Origin: CAZKMM01 sp964553915
GTDB lineage: Bacteria > RBG-13-61-14 > DRUE01
Assembly (NCBI GenBank): GCA_964553915.1
Contig: CAZKMM010000013.1
Coordinates: 1 to 32,123, forward strand
Reading direction: 5' to 3'
DNA length: 32,123 nt
The position numbers and the translations under genes were made by a program. The notes beneath the pieces were generated by a model, which searched no databases, was not told where the DNA came from, and saw nothing but the letters and a program-made list of their open reading frames with translations. Shown here piece after piece: positions 31,571 through 32,123 of the stretch (the stretch's first letter is position 1; each line of letters opens with the position of its first letter).

Positions 31571-32123
31571 ATGCCCAGAGAGCTTGCGGAAGGTATCTTT
31601 TTTCTTCCTGGAAGAAGAGGGGGAAGGTATCCTTATTGTAATTCTCTTTACATTCAGGATGAGCGTTCTGCTCTTTTTGACCCAGCCTGCGACCCCAAGG
31701 AGCTTAAGGAACTTAAGCAGGTGAATTTAATTCTCTTGAGCCATTTTCATTCTGACCATATTCGGGAACTGCGTCTTTTTCCGCAAGTAGAAATTGCCAT
31801 TCACAAACAGGAAGTTCTGGCAATGCAAGATGTTAGGGCACTTCAGGAGCTAATCTTCTTTCCTGATGAAGACCCGAGAGAAAAAGAAAACTGGATCCAG
31901 AGAAAAAAAAGAGAAATGCATAGAGATGGCTGGGGGTTTAACATTCAATATCAGCTTGAAGATGAACAAATCATCAATCTGGGAAAACACCAGATAAAGG
32001 TAATCCATACTCCCGGGCATACCATCGGACATTGCTGTTTCTGGATTGAACCTGATGAAATTTTATTCTCCGCAGATATTGATTTTACCGAATTCGGTCC
32101 CTGGTATGGAAATGCCTGCTCCA
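31571..32123 (+). CDS. Metallo-beta-lactamase-fold hydrolase, N-terminal part (runs off the right edge)
   Basis: ATG 31571 lies one base after the acyl-CoA dehydrogenase stop, and the frame is open for 184 codons to the edge. The metal-binding motif is SHFHSDH (57-63: His58, His60, Asp62, His63), followed by HTPGHTIGH (146-154) with the next His ligand, and an Asp in FSADIDF (167-173) that bridges the two metals. A helical segment rich in charged residues (about 97-122) separates the first and second motifs. This is a dinuclear-zinc-type hydrolase; members act on thioesters, lactones, phosphoesters or RNA. Its place in a CoA operon makes a thioesterase-like role possible, but that is inference from position only. 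No Shine-Dalgarno is obvious, so it may depend on translational coupling. Confidence 0.8.
   Translation, partial: MPRELAEGIFFLPGRRGGRYPYCNSLYIQDERSALFDPACDPKELKELKQVNLILLSHFHSDHIRELRLFPQVEIAIHKQEVLAMQDVRALQELIFFPDEDPREKENWIQRKKREMHRDGWGFNIQYQLEDEQIINLGKHQIKVIHTPGHTIGHCCFWIEPDEILFSADIDFTEFGPWYGNACS

Noticed and set aside
1..32123. Mobile element, phage, defence island, CRISPR array or tRNA cluster
   Set aside because: I looked for long direct or inverted terminal repeats, transposase or integrase motifs, regular spaced repeats and cloverleaf arms, and saw none. Genes are housekeeping, envelope or metabolic, with uniform style.

Overview
The window is an almost fully coding stretch of a bacterial chromosome. 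No gap between genes exceeds about 215 bases, and I see no rRNA, tRNA, CRISPR, insertion sequence, integrase or phage gene. The genome is diderm (Gram-negative type): it has type II secretion genes (gspL, gspM, gspN), an RND efflux operon with a periplasmic adaptor, and several exported or lipid-anchored proteins. GspN, a PilZ protein resembling the small myxobacterial/deltaproteobacterial paralogues, a zinc-ribbon receiver-like protein, and a short-chain acyl-CoA operon together suggest a deltaproteobacterial-type or Acidobacteriota/Aminicenantes-type lineage. The sequence alone does not fix the taxon, so this placement is inference.

Layout. 1-484 (-): start of an acyl-CoA-dehydrogenase-like gene cut by the window edge. 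634-2829 (-): secreted GH2 beta-mannosidase-like enzyme, divergent from 2954-4351 (+), a lipid-anchored alkaline-phosphatase-superfamily ('sulfatase-like') hydrolase with Thr at the nucleophile site. 4564-7515 (-): gspL-gspM-gspN operon. 7697-8893 (+): exported endonuclease/exonuclease/phosphatase-fold hydrolase, convergent with 8895-9539 (-), a zinc-ribbon plus degenerate receiver protein. 9600-14395 (+): tightly packed operon of glycerate 2-kinase, a flippase-like membrane protein, an RlmI-family methyltransferase and RsmB. 14399-23474 (-): operon of RND adaptor, two different RND permeases, an FdhD homologue without the usual CxxC, and a YdcF-family protein. 23532-24977 (-): kinase-like protein with what looks like a second, dead kinase lobe. 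25082-27423 (+): argH and a fibronectin-type-III lipoprotein. 27424-28270 (-): PilZ protein and a membrane protein with split zinc ribbons. 28387-32123 (+): thiolase, enoyl-CoA hydratase, acyl-CoA dehydrogenase and a metallo-beta-lactamase-fold hydrolase cut by the right edge.

The genes point to an organism that hydrolyses glycans and esters outside the cytoplasm, secretes enzymes through a type II system, pumps out small molecules with a two-permease RND system, and runs acetyl/butyryl-CoA-type chemistry. The least ordinary parts are: (i) the kinase/pseudokinase fusion next to the RND operon; (ii) the CxxC-less FdhD in that operon; (iii) the zinc-ribbon pseudo-receiver; (iv) promoters whose -10 box lies only 7-11 bases before the start codon, predicting leaderless mRNAs for at least four genes, beside Shine-Dalgarno-led genes in the same window. 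All functional calls rest on motifs read by eye; no database search was possible.
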